Source: Bacteroides intestinalis (lineage in GTDB: Bacteria; Bacteroidota; Bacteroidia; Bacteroidales; Bacteroidaceae). Taken from it: 64,000 bases of DNA. This document shows positions 34,470 through 43,515 of the stretch, piece by piece (within the stretch, counting starts at the first letter, position 1; each line of letters starts with the position of its first letter). Location: positions 124,001 through 188,000 of the forward strand of contig NZ_QRZF01000001.1 in assembly GCF_003464595.1 (NCBI RefSeq), in the 5' to 3' direction. The notes beneath the pieces were generated by a model. It did not search any database. It was not told where the DNA came from and saw nothing but the letters and a program-made list of their open reading frames with translations. A program made the position numbers and the translations under genes.

Positions 34470-34680
34470 AAGTATATACCTTAACATGATTAAATGGACA
34501 ATCGACCGAACCTGTACCAAAACAAAAACGATGACCGGTTTCCGGATCCGCCAATGCTTCTATATTCTCCAGTAACAAAGAAGACATTCTTGCAGTTGAC
34601 TGTTTTTTATAAACATACCCTCCCATAGCAATAGCTATAACAACTATAAATACCAGAATCTTTTTCATGCTGTTTTTCAT
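34441..34680 (-). CDS. NVEALA-family secreted peptide precursor
   Basis: 79-aa precursor with start Met at 34680 or 34668. Leader KKILVFIVVIAIAMGGYVYK is a hydrophobic segment, then SSLLLENIEALADPETGH, the family motif with Ile for Val. The tail after ALA, with RFCFGTGSVDCPF, has two Cys and is Tyr-rich (VYTYASPYSLHY). The tail differs entirely from that of the 32902 gene while the leader keeps the pattern, as expected for a precursor with a variable mature part. It precedes and overlaps the broken propeller gene. Confidence 0.78.
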   Translation of the reverse strand: MKNSMKKILVFIVVIAIAMGGYVYKKQSTARMSSLLLENIEALADPETGHRFCFGTGSVDCPFNHVKVYTYASPYSLHY

Positions 34681-34808
34681 TATTATTTCAACGTTTATGA
34701 TGTCGGCAAATGTAAAAAATAAAAAGATTCAAAAAACTATTTATGGGAGTAAAAAGAGGCGTAAAATTTCTTTTACCCTCCTCTTTTACACTGAAAGCAA
34801 AGCACTTA

Positions 34809-35885
34809 TCATTTTTCAACAATCAAATAAAAGCCCAACTTATTTTCCTCATTTCTACCGGACACCAAATTTACATGAGACTTTTCACTGTCAAGCAATT
34901 TCCTAAGCAAGCTTACCGTCACCCTTCTTTTCTCATTGATACCGCAATCTTCCGCACTCCAACTGCAAATCTCAACTATCCGGTCGTTCGGCAAAAAATG
35001 GCTCTTTGCATGAACAAATGCAGATAGTAGCTTATAAAGCTGCATAGCACATTTCACCGTATTCTTATCTTCAAAAGTAAGCGTACCGGCTTCCTCATCG
35101 AACAGCACTCCAGCTATTTGATATTTTCTCTCTGAAATGCACATAACAAAATCATCTGAAGGATTCGTTTCAACATTATTTTGCTTATTTCTATTGTGTA
35201 AAAAGAAAAAAATAAGTACAGATAACAAGATTGCAATCATAACAAGACAAGACAGAATAGCTCTTCCGCCCCAATCGGCGCACAACCACAGGGACGGAAC
35301 CGAAAGATAAGCCGCCAATGAAAGAAAATACATATCATCCAAGTAATAATCTCCCAATTTATACTTATCAGTCATAAGCGTCGAATCACCTGCAATAAAT
35401 TTTTCGCCTTTCTTCTTGTCCGGCAGTTCCGATTGTACAACAAAAGCACCTGAACAATATGGCTTCATACTATCCAGTTCCTTTTGCCACAATTCATTCA
35501 GAAGAAGTACAGGAGGCGTATCCAATAAAAATAACACACGAGTCTTTAAGCCTAACATCCATGAAGCGGTCAGTCGCTTTACTTCTTTCAGCGAATCAAT
35601 CTCCACCACAAACTCCCCTTCGGCTAAAACCATACGGCGCACTTTATTTTTCGTCTTCGGTTCACCTCCTTCATAATAGAAGGGTATCCCCAGTTTATCA
35701 AACTCCCGGTTCACCCAAAGTTCTGCAGCAGATTTCAGTGAAAGTTCTGCTTCGCGTTTACAACGTTCACGTCCTCCCACGCCACTGTCATACACCTGAT
35801 AAACAAGTATTCCCAAGGTAAGAAGTAATAATCCGCATAACGCAAACAGTATTGATTGATAGTGTTTCATAGTAGAGTTAATCAT
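34809..35885 (-). CDS. Membrane-anchored winged-helix regulator with periplasmic domain
   Basis: 358-aa protein, two membrane segments (about residues 9-31 and 206-233) enclosing a ~170-residue periplasmic domain rich in charged residues. A cytoplasmic C-terminal ~115 residues looks like an OmpR/PhoB-type winged helix (FEDKNTVKCAMQLYKLLSAF, then NEKRRVTVSLLRKLLDS). A one-component, ToxR-like sensor with the DNA-binding domain at the C-terminus. It is the first gene upstream of the 34680 peptide gene and is likely the regulator of the island, sensing a periplasmic or envelope signal. The HTH is weakly conserved, so the DNA-binding role is inferred. Start could also be Met6. Confidence 0.72.
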   Translation of the reverse strand: MINSTMKHYQSILFALCGLLLLTLGILVYQVYDSGVGGRERCKREAELSLKSAAELWVNREFDKLGIPFYYEGGEPKTKNKVRRMVLAEGEFVVEIDSLKEVKRLTASWMLGLKTRVLFLLDTPPVLLLNELWQKELDSMKPYCSGAFVVQSELPDKKKGEKFIAGDSTLMTDKYKLGDYYLDDMYFLSLAAYLSVPSLWLCADWGGRAILSCLVMIAILLSVLIFFFLHNRNKQNNVETNPSDDFVMCISERKYQIAGVLFDEEAGTLTFEDKNTVKCAMQLYKLLSAFVHAKSHFLPNDRIVEICSWSAEDCGINEKRRVTVSLLRKLLDSEKSHVNLVSGRNEENKLGFYLIVEK

Positions 35886-36048
35886 TTCACTTTACAAAAG
35901 TACACAATCTATTTTTCACCAACAAAACATTACAAGAATCTTTTCATGCCACACTATAATATTCACACTATAGCTATACAAGAAGATATTTATAGAGTTC
36001 TCTCTTTGAAACAGCATTTAAATAATATTGAATTTGAATCAATAGAAT

Positions 36049-37053
36049 TTATATCAATGTTATCAATGAAAAGAAAGTGTCCTTTTTAAAATTCCCCCAG
36101 CAGCTGCCAAAAATGATGCTATTTGCCTCATCAACAAAAAAGTCATATACCCACACATTCAATTTATATCTGGCCACTAAATTACCATCCCAATCCAACA
36201 CGAGAATATTGCATCGTGATTCTGCATTAGCTATTCCCAATTTATCAGGATTCAGTAAATAAATATATCTGTCTGTCACAAAGGATTGCCCAAAGTGCCA
36301 ATATCGTTCAGAAGCGTTTTTGGGTACAACCTTATAATTGCCCGTTTCGTTTTCCAAAAAAATATCATGGCATAGTTCACCTTCCTTATCGTAAATACGT
36401 ACGCGGCGTAATTGAGAATAAACAACAACAAAAGCACTTTTATCAGGCTTCACCCATAAGCTATGCATATATGCCGTTTTAAATTCCCTACGTTTCTTAA
36501 AGCGCTTGTCATCCTCCGGATAGTCTCCTTTCGATACACATTGCCGTTTCTGGGTATTCATAATATGAAACTCACGCATCCCCGGAAAATCAGACATATC
36601 AGGATAGATATAAACATCAGGTCGCAGTTCCTGCACCGTACCTATGGAATAGGGTACTTTATTCGCTATCGCAAAAGAGGATGTTTGAATCAAAGAATCA
36701 TTTTCCAGTTCATAAGCATCAACCTTACCTTGTTTTTCAACGTACAACTTCCCTTTCCCGATGGTTCTGGAAGCTCCGCCAGCTCCCTCCTGACTACAAA
36801 TCAGTTGTAACTCCGGATAAGAATAAATACTCATCATACCATAATCACCAAAAACAAGCAACCTGTTCTCCAGTTTAAACAATTGTGGAAGCTTTGCATC
36901 TTCTTCCACAGCATACTCTTGTACAGTCATAACCGTATCAACAGGAAAAGATTGCTTGTAGCAGACCTGAACAGATGACTTCTCCTGACTACAAGAGAAT
37001 AAAAGGCAGATAAGACTGCAAATAGTAATAAAATGTAGACCTCTATAATTCAT
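36049..37053 (-). CDS. Six-bladed beta-propeller lipoprotein (divergent)
   Basis: Lipoprotein of 334 aa, lipobox LLFSCSQEK. Diverged from its neighbours: the GxGPxEF hallmark is replaced by GAGGASRTIGKGKLYV near residue 92, but the blade pattern continues (VYDFFVDEANSIIFGSCWG near the end). Overlaps the upstream propeller gene by 11 bp, so the two are co-transcribed. No peptide gene precedes it; 35886-36048 downstream is AT-rich and empty. Confidence 0.75.
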   Translation of the reverse strand: MNYRGLHFITICSLICLLFSCSQEKSSVQVCYKQSFPVDTVMTVQEYAVEEDAKLPQLFKLENRLLVFGDYGMMSIYSYPELQLICSQEGAGGASRTIGKGKLYVEKQGKVDAYELENDSLIQTSSFAIANKVPYSIGTVQELRPDVYIYPDMSDFPGMREFHIMNTQKRQCVSKGDYPEDDKRFKKRREFKTAYMHSLWVKPDKSAFVVVYSQLRRVRIYDKEGELCHDIFLENETGNYKVVPKNASERYWHFGQSFVTDRYIYLLNPDKLGIANAESRCNILVLDWDGNLVARYKLNVWVYDFFVDEANSIIFGSCWGNFKKDTFFSLITLI

Positions 37054-38035
37054 ACTTCACTAATACATAATCAGGATTTGCTCCAATAGCATACAGAACA
37101 TTATTCTGGCAATCCGCGGCAATGCGCATTACTGGTATCCCTAAATCAACAATCTTAATAAGGCTACCTTCATAGTCATATAAAAAAACAGTATGAGGAC
37201 ATTTGCTCACATCCCGTCCAACAGTAGATTCATCCATTGGATCTCTGTCCCGATCCCGTTCCAAAGCTATGATATAGTCTTTACTCATACAAACTTCATA
37301 GATACCACCAACCGTATGATCAAAAATAATTTGATCATCAGCAACTTCATATTCATCTCCATCAGACTTCCGTTCCCATAATAACCTGAAGGTATCTCCT
37401 GTTTTTTGATAAAGAACTAAGTATGGGAAATTAAAAGAGGCAAATGCCAATAAATCCCTCTCAGGATTATAAGCAAAAATTCCACCAACATGCTGTTTTA
37501 CTTCCGGTATAGGATATCTACCAAAAGTCGATGTATTCCCTTTAATGTTAGTTCTAAAATAGTCACTATCTCCATCATTTGTTATTCCTACAAATAGACC
37601 TTTCATCAGTTCCACCATAAATGGACGAGACAATTGTTCGGAATCAGATAATGGAACAAAAGTCTCCCTATTCAATACTAAACTATCTAATGACAAAAAG
37701 CCTTTCGTTTTTCCATTGGCATCATTAGCAAAAAAGCAATTATCAATAGCTATTTGATTAATTCCTCCTGTAATAAATTCCTGAGGCCCTTCACCTACCT
37801 TTCCCATAGCCCCTATCTTTCCACCTGTTTCTTTATCATGCACATGTACAAAATAATCACGGGCAAAAGGATCAGTCCAAACTAAATAATCACTGGTAAC
37901 AATGAGACTACCCGGCATAGTAGTCACGATTTCGTCATCTAATAACGTATATGATATTTTTTCATATTGCGTGTTTTCTGATTTGCAACCAAATAAAAAG
38001 AAAATAGAAATAAAAAAACAGCATTTATTTTTCAT
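37043..38035 (-). CDS. Six-bladed beta-propeller lipoprotein
   Basis: 330-aa lipoprotein from ATG 38035 (MKNKCCFFISIFFLFGC gives a proper signal peptide and lipobox; an upstream in-frame Met at 38083 would not). Hallmark GKVGEGPQEFITGG near residue 80. The last blades include HTVFLYDYEGSLIKIVDLG. First gene of a pair with the divergent propeller. Not preceded by an intact NVEALA gene. Confidence 0.83.
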   Translation of the reverse strand: MKNKCCFFISIFFLFGCKSENTQYEKISYTLLDDEIVTTMPGSLIVTSDYLVWTDPFARDYFVHVHDKETGGKIGAMGKVGEGPQEFITGGINQIAIDNCFFANDANGKTKGFLSLDSLVLNRETFVPLSDSEQLSRPFMVELMKGLFVGITNDGDSDYFRTNIKGNTSTFGRYPIPEVKQHVGGIFAYNPERDLLAFASFNFPYLVLYQKTGDTFRLLWERKSDGDEYEVADDQIIFDHTVGGIYEVCMSKDYIIALERDRDRDPMDESTVGRDVSKCPHTVFLYDYEGSLIKIVDLGIPVMRIAADCQNNVLYAIGANPDYVLVKYEL

Positions 38036-38083
38036 AATATTCACATTTATAGTATCTATTCTTACACAATATTTATTCACCAA

Positions 38084-38622
38084 AAGTACGCAAACATTTT
38101 TTCATACAAAGTGCCATAGAAAGCCTTCATTATAGTTACGAAACATCATAAGAATAGAGATTATCTCCTACATCCATAACATAAAGAATATGGCATACTA
38201 CGAAGCGCCTCTATTAATAAAAGATGATGATTTACTTCTTTTTATACAAGACACAAAAATAGCCCATAAGAATTAGAAAAGCACCAAACAGCGTGATTAA
38301 AAAGAAGATTTAGACAATTGTTCTATCCATTTGGATTATAATTCCATATTACCCGAAACATACTTGCTCCGTACCTTCTCCACTCCCAGGTACCTCTGAG
38401 TGGAGAAAGTGTGGAGTTGGTACGGAGCAAGTATATTCCGGGTAAGAAGCTGATATTTTAAGCAGCCAGCCAAAGTCAAAATCCTCCAACTACGCAAATC
38501 GCTGCAAACGGACGCAAAAATCACATTCATGAAGACAAACCGCCAAATTCATTTGGCAGAAGAAAATATTAATACATACCTTTACATCAGAAATAAAAGA
38601 ACTAACTTAAAAACGCGACATT
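38084..38622. other. Intergenic gap with inverted repeat
   Basis: No gene is supported. On the minus strand near 38225-38300 a short stretch encodes a hydrophobic segment (FLITLFGAFLILMGYFCVLY then KKK) bounded by stops and without a start, possibly the relic of a membrane protein. The only structured element is the inverted repeat at 38349-38445. Confidence 0.5.
38349..38445. repeat. 97-bp nested inverted repeat
   Basis: Outer arms TTACCCG(...)TACTTGCTCCGTACC and GGTACGGAGCAAGTA(...)CGGGTAA are complementary with one small bulge. The inner arms CTTCTCCACTC/GAGTGGAGAAAG pair again. Could be a structured RNA, a large hairpin terminator or a small non-autonomous element; no target-site duplication is visible. 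Confidence 0.8.
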
Positions 38623-39552
38623 ATGGGAACAATCAATCAAGGCATACTCGGAGGTTTCTCCGGAAAAGTGGGACCGATAGTCGGTTTTCGCTGGAAATCA
38701 AAATACTATATACGGGCACGGGCGGCCAAGGTCAGCAATCCGCGCACACCTAAGCAACAGGAACAGAGAGGCAAATTTGCCACAGCATTCAATTTCCTGA
38801 AGAATATCAAACCCTTTGTACGCATCGGTTACAAGGAATTTACAAGAGAGAGATCAGCATTCAATTCAGCAATGTCCTACATGCTGAAAAGAGCAGTGAC
38901 AGGTGATGGAAAAGAAGTCAAGATTGACTTTGACCGGGTACTGGTATCCACCGGAAGCCTGATGCCGGTATTTGAAGGTACAGCCACACAGGACAGAGAT
39001 AAAATGTACTTCGACTGGCAAGATAACAGCAGCATGGGAAATGCAGAAAGTGCAGACATAGCCATGCTATTGGTCTACAATAAAGACAAAGAGACAGCAG
39101 TTTACGATACAGAGGCTGCCTTGCGCTCTGACAGGCATGCCGAGCTATCACTTCCGAATGATTGGGAAGGGGATGAACTGGTAGCCTATCTCAGCTTTTG
39201 CAGTGCAGACGGAAATAGCATAGCCAACAGTATCAGTCTGCCAATCTCCACAACAGAAACAGCCTTACATACCCCAGACAGTAATGCTTCGTCCATCGAA
39301 CTCCTCACGACGATGCCAGATCTTATCATCCCAGCATACAGCTTTGTCCCGGTTGAAAAGGATAAAATGGCCTTCGTTAATCACACCGCCGCACTTATCC
39401 ATGTAGCCGACGGTTTGTTTCAGTCCCTTTGCAATGGTCGTTTCAAGATCTCCACGCTTTATTTTCAGTTCCAGAACGATGCGCTGAAAAGGCCCTCCAT
39501 AGCCATCAGTCAATGGCTTCGTTATCAACAGGTCCGTACGTCCACGGCCTAA
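38623..39552 (+). CDS. DUF6266-family protein with an extended C-terminus
   Basis: The first ~212 residues are a typical DUF6266 protein: a basic glycine-rich start (NQGILGGFSGKVGPIVGFRW), then KVSNPRTPKQQEQRGKFATA and a beta-rich second half ending SISLPIS. Family members I know of stop about there. Here the frame continues for ~96 residues antisense to the 3' end of the AAA gene (39265-40872), which is unlikely to be real coding sequence. The natural stop was probably lost where the two genes became joined. Function of DUF6266 is unknown. Confidence 0.75.
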   Translation: MGTINQGILGGFSGKVGPIVGFRWKSKYYIRARAAKVSNPRTPKQQEQRGKFATAFNFLKNIKPFVRIGYKEFTRERSAFNSAMSYMLKRAVTGDGKEVKIDFDRVLVSTGSLMPVFEGTATQDRDKMYFDWQDNSSMGNAESADIAMLLVYNKDKETAVYDTEAALRSDRHAELSLPNDWEGDELVAYLSFCSADGNSIANSISLPISTTETALHTPDSNASSIELLTTMPDLIIPAYSFVPVEKDKMAFVNHTAALIHVADGLFQSLCNGRFKISTLYFQFQNDALKRPSIAISQWLRYQQVRTSTA

Positions 39553-40872
39553 CCCATATTCGCGATCGATATATCCACCACCATTCACAACACGTTGCAG
39601 GAAGGCTTGCAAAAGAAGCTGGGGACCGCTTTCCTTATAATCAAAACGTTCTATCCACGAGTCAGCATTTTCGCGGAAGAATTGCTGAAAATCAAGGAGA
39701 AGTTTTTCCATATTGATGCTGTTGTCAGGGTTAATGTACCAAGCGGCCTGCTGGACAAGTGTCTGCTGACGTGCCCATGTCAGTTCACGGGGAATGATCT
39801 CTTTGTAAATGGCATTGGCAATCCGTAGTGGCTTGTCGCGAACAATCAACCCCATATCCACGACATACTGGATATCGTCGTCGCGCAGATGCTCTTCAAC
39901 GTCTCCGTCTTCACCAGCCAGGATAGGAGCGATAACATTGCGTACACGATCTTCGCGTAACTTGTCAATCAGAATATCAATGTGCGTATCACGACGATAA
40001 ATGATACGCTCTTGTGCACGGTATATCATTTCGGGAATAATGCGGATGGTGCGGTCACGATTCTCCCGCATCTCCTCAGTCACCTCATAGCCCAATGCAT
40101 TGACCAGCCAAGGCTGGCCTTCGGTTGCCTCCCAAATCATGGGAAAGCAGGAGTCATCAAATTCTTGTCCCGTAGCAGCAGTATGTTGTAGATAGAGTTC
40201 GTGGATTTCTGCACGCGAAAAGTTACCCAAGTGCAAGGACTTAGCTTTGATGTTGAAAGCTGACCCTCCGGTAATGATGTCCTGATTGGAAGTCACAATA
40301 CGATAATCACGTACATCGCGCACACCGCAAAGAATAATACTTTGCGGAAAGTGTTCCGGGCGCTGATCATAGCCGGCACGTATCTGACGAAGAACGCTGA
40401 CAAGCGAATCACCCACCAATGCATCTATTTCGTCAATAAAAAGAAGAAGCGGCTTATCGAGAGCTTCGCTCAGAAGGCGGAGATAAGAAGTTATGAAGCC
40501 GTCTCTTTCTTTTTCAGCTGCCTCCATCACCTCATAAGGAATACGGTTATTCAGAACGATGGAAGCCCGGCTGGCAATGGCACCCACAAAGCGTTGTTCA
40601 ACTTCGTGAATATTGTTACGATAGGCTTGTCCGGCTTCTACGTTAGCATAAACGACATAGAATTCCCCACGAGCATTCAAGTAATCACGGAGTGCCAGCA
40701 GACAAGAAGTCTTCCCCGTCTGCCGGGGAGCGTGGAGAATGAAATACTTCTTTTGATAAATCAAAGACTCCACTTCTTCAAGCTCAATCCGGGCAAGCGG
40801 ATCAATATTATAATGGTCTGCAGGATTTATCGGTCCTGCCGTATTAAAGAACTTCTGTACTTTTCTCATCAT
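39265..40872 (-). CDS. AAA-type ATPase with C-terminal PD-(D/E)XK-like region
   Basis: 535-aa cytosolic protein. The AAA module spans residues ~25-320, with Walker A HAPRQTGKTSCLL near residue 50, Walker B LLLFIDEIDALV near 145 and a sensor in ILCGVRDVRDYRI. The C-terminal ~120 residues contain GLGRGRTDLLI and IVLELKIKRG, spaced as D...ExK of the PD-(D/E)XK nuclease fold. Similar Bacteroides proteins are of unknown function and often single accessory genes. It is controlled by a promoter with a perfect palindrome (40900-40942) and preceded by the 22-bp array C. Its 3' end overlaps the DUF6266 frame. Confidence 0.85.
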   Translation of the reverse strand: MMRKVQKFFNTAGPINPADHYNIDPLARIELEEVESLIYQKKYFILHAPRQTGKTSCLLALRDYLNARGEFYVVYANVEAGQAYRNNIHEVEQRFVGAIASRASIVLNNRIPYEVMEAAEKERDGFITSYLRLLSEALDKPLLLFIDEIDALVGDSLVSVLRQIRAGYDQRPEHFPQSIILCGVRDVRDYRIVTSNQDIITGGSAFNIKAKSLHLGNFSRAEIHELYLQHTAATGQEFDDSCFPMIWEATEGQPWLVNALGYEVTEEMRENRDRTIRIIPEMIYRAQERIIYRRDTHIDILIDKLREDRVRNVIAPILAGEDGDVEEHLRDDDIQYVVDMGLIVRDKPLRIANAIYKEIIPRELTWARQQTLVQQAAWYINPDNSINMEKLLLDFQQFFRENADSWIERFDYKESGPQLLLQAFLQRVVNGGGYIDREYGLGRGRTDLLITKPLTDGYGGPFQRIVLELKIKRGDLETTIAKGLKQTVGYMDKCGGVINEGHFILFNRDKAVCWDDKIWHRREEFDGRSITVWGM

Positions 40873-40899
40873 TCAAGCCCATTTTTCAATTGTTACTTG

Positions 40900-40942
40900 C
40901 AAAGATAACGTTTTTCCCGAATAAACAGTCTGGACTGTTTAT
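40900..40942 (-). promoter_or_regulatory. Promoter with a perfect 22-bp palindromic operator for the AAA/PD-(D/E)XK gene
   Basis: Minus-strand -7 box TATCTTTG at 40900-40907. At 40921-40942 lies ATAAACAGTC-TG-GACTGTTTAT, a perfect palindrome (two 10-bp arms), exactly where the -33 element should be, 49 bp upstream of the ATG at 40872. A dimeric regulator bound here would directly control initiation. Confidence 0.75.
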
Positions 40943-40988
40943 CATTTAGGCTTTGAGACATATGGACCAAACTCCCTGCACACAAAGA

Positions 40989-41054
40989 GTTAATTCCTTG
41001 TCAACAAGAAGTTAACTTCTTGTCGGCAAGGAATTAACTTCTTGCAAACAACTA
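40989..41054. repeat. 22-bp-period palindromic tandem array C
   Basis: Three units. GTTAA-type starts at 40989, 41011 and 41033 (the last is ATTAA), CTTG at 40997, 41019 and 41041, CAAG/CAAC at 41005, 41027 and 41049: exactly 22 bp apart. 41005-41022 is the perfect palindrome CAAGAAGTTAACTTCTTG. Starts 116 bp upstream of the AAA gene, beyond its operator; downstream of the receptor gene at 41095. Confidence 0.9.
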
Positions 41055-41094
41055 TTATTCAAGCGATTAAGTCAAAGGATCTAAAAAGAAGAGT

Positions 41095-43395
41095 TTACAA
41101 GACTCCCGCGTCAGTATCGCTATTCTGCATTTTCTTATTACTACTCTTATAGTCGCGACCGAAGTTGATGTTCCATGACAACGTAACGCAAATCATGCGG
41201 GCAACATCATCGATGTGATACTGATAACTGTATCCTGCATATTTGTTCCAGTCCGCCTCATTGCGTTTGTAATCCTTCTGGAAAGGATTGAACATACGCA
41301 GGCCGACATTCAACCGTTTCCAACGATATTGAAGATCAATTGCATGCGCTTCTTCACCAGTAGCCAGAACTTCGCCAAAGAAATAATCACTATTATGCTG
41401 AAATTCCACAGAAGCGGTGAAGTTTTTATACATAAAGGTAGCAGCGACGTCCCAACCGATGCTATGCTGTGTATGGCGAAAATCAATACCGTTACTCCAA
41501 TATTTACGACTTTCGATGCTACCACTCAGTTGTAGCACATCCCAAAGCATACCTACACGTGCATCCAGGCCTACAGTCCAATCCTGGAAATTGGCATGAT
41601 TAGCGTAACTATGGATAAATCTATCATCCTCACGATAAATGTGAGGCATGATGGCCTTGTCACGGTAGTTATACTGGTTACGCAATCCGACATCCCATTT
41701 GCCCTTGTTGTAATTCAGACGGAAAGTGGAACGATAATAAGAATAAGGCTTCAGATTCGGGTTACCACGTTCCGATTGCAGGGAATCAGTAAATTGCTCT
41801 ACAGCACTTAACTGCGAAAGTGAAGGATTCATTGTGTTGACATTTCCGTTCAGTGAGATGCTCCATTGATCGTTGAAAGCATAAGTCAGGTTCAGGCGCG
41901 GATTCAAAGAATAAGTTTCATAATCTTCCTGCCCTATTTGCTGAAACCATGAACGGGTGACACCCATTCCGAGGCGATAGCCCAATTTACCCCATTTACC
42001 ATTATACTGTGCATAAGCATAAGTATCGGCCTGCTTCATCTGCGAACTATACTGCAGCGTACCATTATAATCATTGTCCGTATATCCCTGGGTATGACGT
42101 ACGCCTGCACTCAATTTTCCTCCATCTTTATAAGCTTTCTCATAAATACCTTCACCGATCAACGAATATTTTTTACCCCGTATCCCCGAATAGTAATCTA
42201 CCACCGGTTCTCCGGACAACAATTCGGTATAGCTGCTACGATTCTTGGTATTAATATATGTACCCACCACATTGAGGGCCAGGAATTGCTTATGTTTCAG
42301 GTTTTTCTGAAAATAAATATCCAGATAAGGACTGAGGTTGCGGTCATGGTTCCACTCTTCACGGTCGGTTACGGAATTGGGAAATTCTTCGGTATGTAGT
42401 TTCCCTTTCATTCGCAAGTCAGGATCATTATAGTGAGAAAAGCCTACAGTAGCGTTCAGCATATACTTATCGGCCTCTTGTAAATTATAAGTTACAGCAC
42501 CCCATTGCTGCAAGTTCTTCTTCTTGTTTGCCTCAGCATACTGGCTGCGATGGTACTGACTGCCATCTTCAAAAGTGAACGTTTCATTCTTATCGAACCA
42601 TATCTCGTTGAAATATTGCAGGCGGTTACCGTAGTAAAAGCTGATTTCCGATTGCTTGAAATTCACTTTTCCTGTCAGGTTATGATTGCCAAAGCCACTC
42701 TTCAGGCTTTGCATACCATTGTAGCCAAAGGAACCTCCCACCTCATAACGGCGGACAATGTAGTTTACCACCGCACCTGCATCGCCATAACGCAAGCCCG
42801 GGTCTTCCTGGAATTCAACACGTATAACCTCTTCAGGCAACAGGGCGGTGACTTCCTCCTTTGTAGCTTTTCGCCCATTGATACAGAGCTGCACACTGCT
42901 ACCGTCGGTCATGCCTACACTACCATCTATGCTATTGACACGAAGCCGGGGCAACATCAGATGACGCAACATATCTACCCCATTATTGGATGCACTGATT
43001 TGCTTTTTACTGGGAAATATCAATTTTTGGTCTGCCCGGCTCACCCTGCTGGAAGCGGTGACAGTTACTTCACCCAACTCTTGCGAAGCGTCTGCCAGAG
43101 TTAGCGTACCTACATCGGCAGTACGTTCAAAACCTTGGAGAGAAAGATATAACGGTTGATAACCGATACTGGAAATCACAAGCCGATAGTCTCCGGCAGC
43201 GATTTTCTGGAGTTTGAATTCACCTTTTTCACCAGTAGTAGTTCCGGTTACAAAGACAGAATCTATAGTTTGCAACACTACGTTAGCATAAGGAAGCGGT
43301 TGCTGCGCTTCATCCACCAGGTTTCCACTAATATTTTGTGCCACAAGGCTAATGTACGCAGCCAAGCACAGTATTGACAAGATAATCCTTTTCAT
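41095..43395 (-). CDS. Outer-membrane beta-barrel receptor (TonB-dependent-like, CarboxypepD_reg start)
   Basis: 766-aa outer-membrane protein. Signal peptide to about residue 19 (ISLVAQ), then a carboxypeptidase-regulatory-like domain (ISGNLVDEAQQPLPYANVVL), then a plug-like region with GVDMLRHLMLPRLRV and GAVVNYIVRR, then a ~500-residue beta-barrel with repeated aromatic strands. It belongs to the outer-membrane beta-barrel family related to TonB-dependent receptors, not to SusC: no SusC-type length or SusD partner. C-terminal Lys/Asn-rich tail after VTLSWNINFGRD. Substrate unknown. Confidence 0.85.
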   Translation of the reverse strand: MKRIILSILCLAAYISLVAQNISGNLVDEAQQPLPYANVVLQTIDSVFVTGTTTGEKGEFKLQKIAAGDYRLVISSIGYQPLYLSLQGFERTADVGTLTLADASQELGEVTVTASSRVSRADQKLIFPSKKQISASNNGVDMLRHLMLPRLRVNSIDGSVGMTDGSSVQLCINGRKATKEEVTALLPEEVIRVEFQEDPGLRYGDAGAVVNYIVRRYEVGGSFGYNGMQSLKSGFGNHNLTGKVNFKQSEISFYYGNRLQYFNEIWFDKNETFTFEDGSQYHRSQYAEANKKKNLQQWGAVTYNLQEADKYMLNATVGFSHYNDPDLRMKGKLHTEEFPNSVTDREEWNHDRNLSPYLDIYFQKNLKHKQFLALNVVGTYINTKNRSSYTELLSGEPVVDYYSGIRGKKYSLIGEGIYEKAYKDGGKLSAGVRHTQGYTDNDYNGTLQYSSQMKQADTYAYAQYNGKWGKLGYRLGMGVTRSWFQQIGQEDYETYSLNPRLNLTYAFNDQWSISLNGNVNTMNPSLSQLSAVEQFTDSLQSERGNPNLKPYSYYRSTFRLNYNKGKWDVGLRNQYNYRDKAIMPHIYREDDRFIHSYANHANFQDWTVGLDARVGMLWDVLQLSGSIESRKYWSNGIDFRHTQHSIGWDVAATFMYKNFTASVEFQHNSDYFFGEVLATGEEAHAIDLQYRWKRLNVGLRMFNPFQKDYKRNEADWNKYAGYSYQYHIDDVARMICVTLSWNINFGRDYKSSNKKMQNSDTDAGVL

Positions 43396-43515
43396 TTCTT
43401 AATATATGATATACAGCAGTTTCGTATAACAAAGAAAAAATACTTCTGCAAATTCAGATACCATGTACCTGCACCCGATCCTTTGCATGGATCAAACAGC
43501 TTACCTACATTAAAC

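Noticed and set aside
38349..38445. Simple rho-independent terminator
   Set aside because: The stem is far longer than usual and no T-run follows either arm.
41095..43395. SusC-type polysaccharide receptor
   Set aside because: Too short, no SusD gene beside it, and the barrel resembles the general outer-membrane beta-barrel family.
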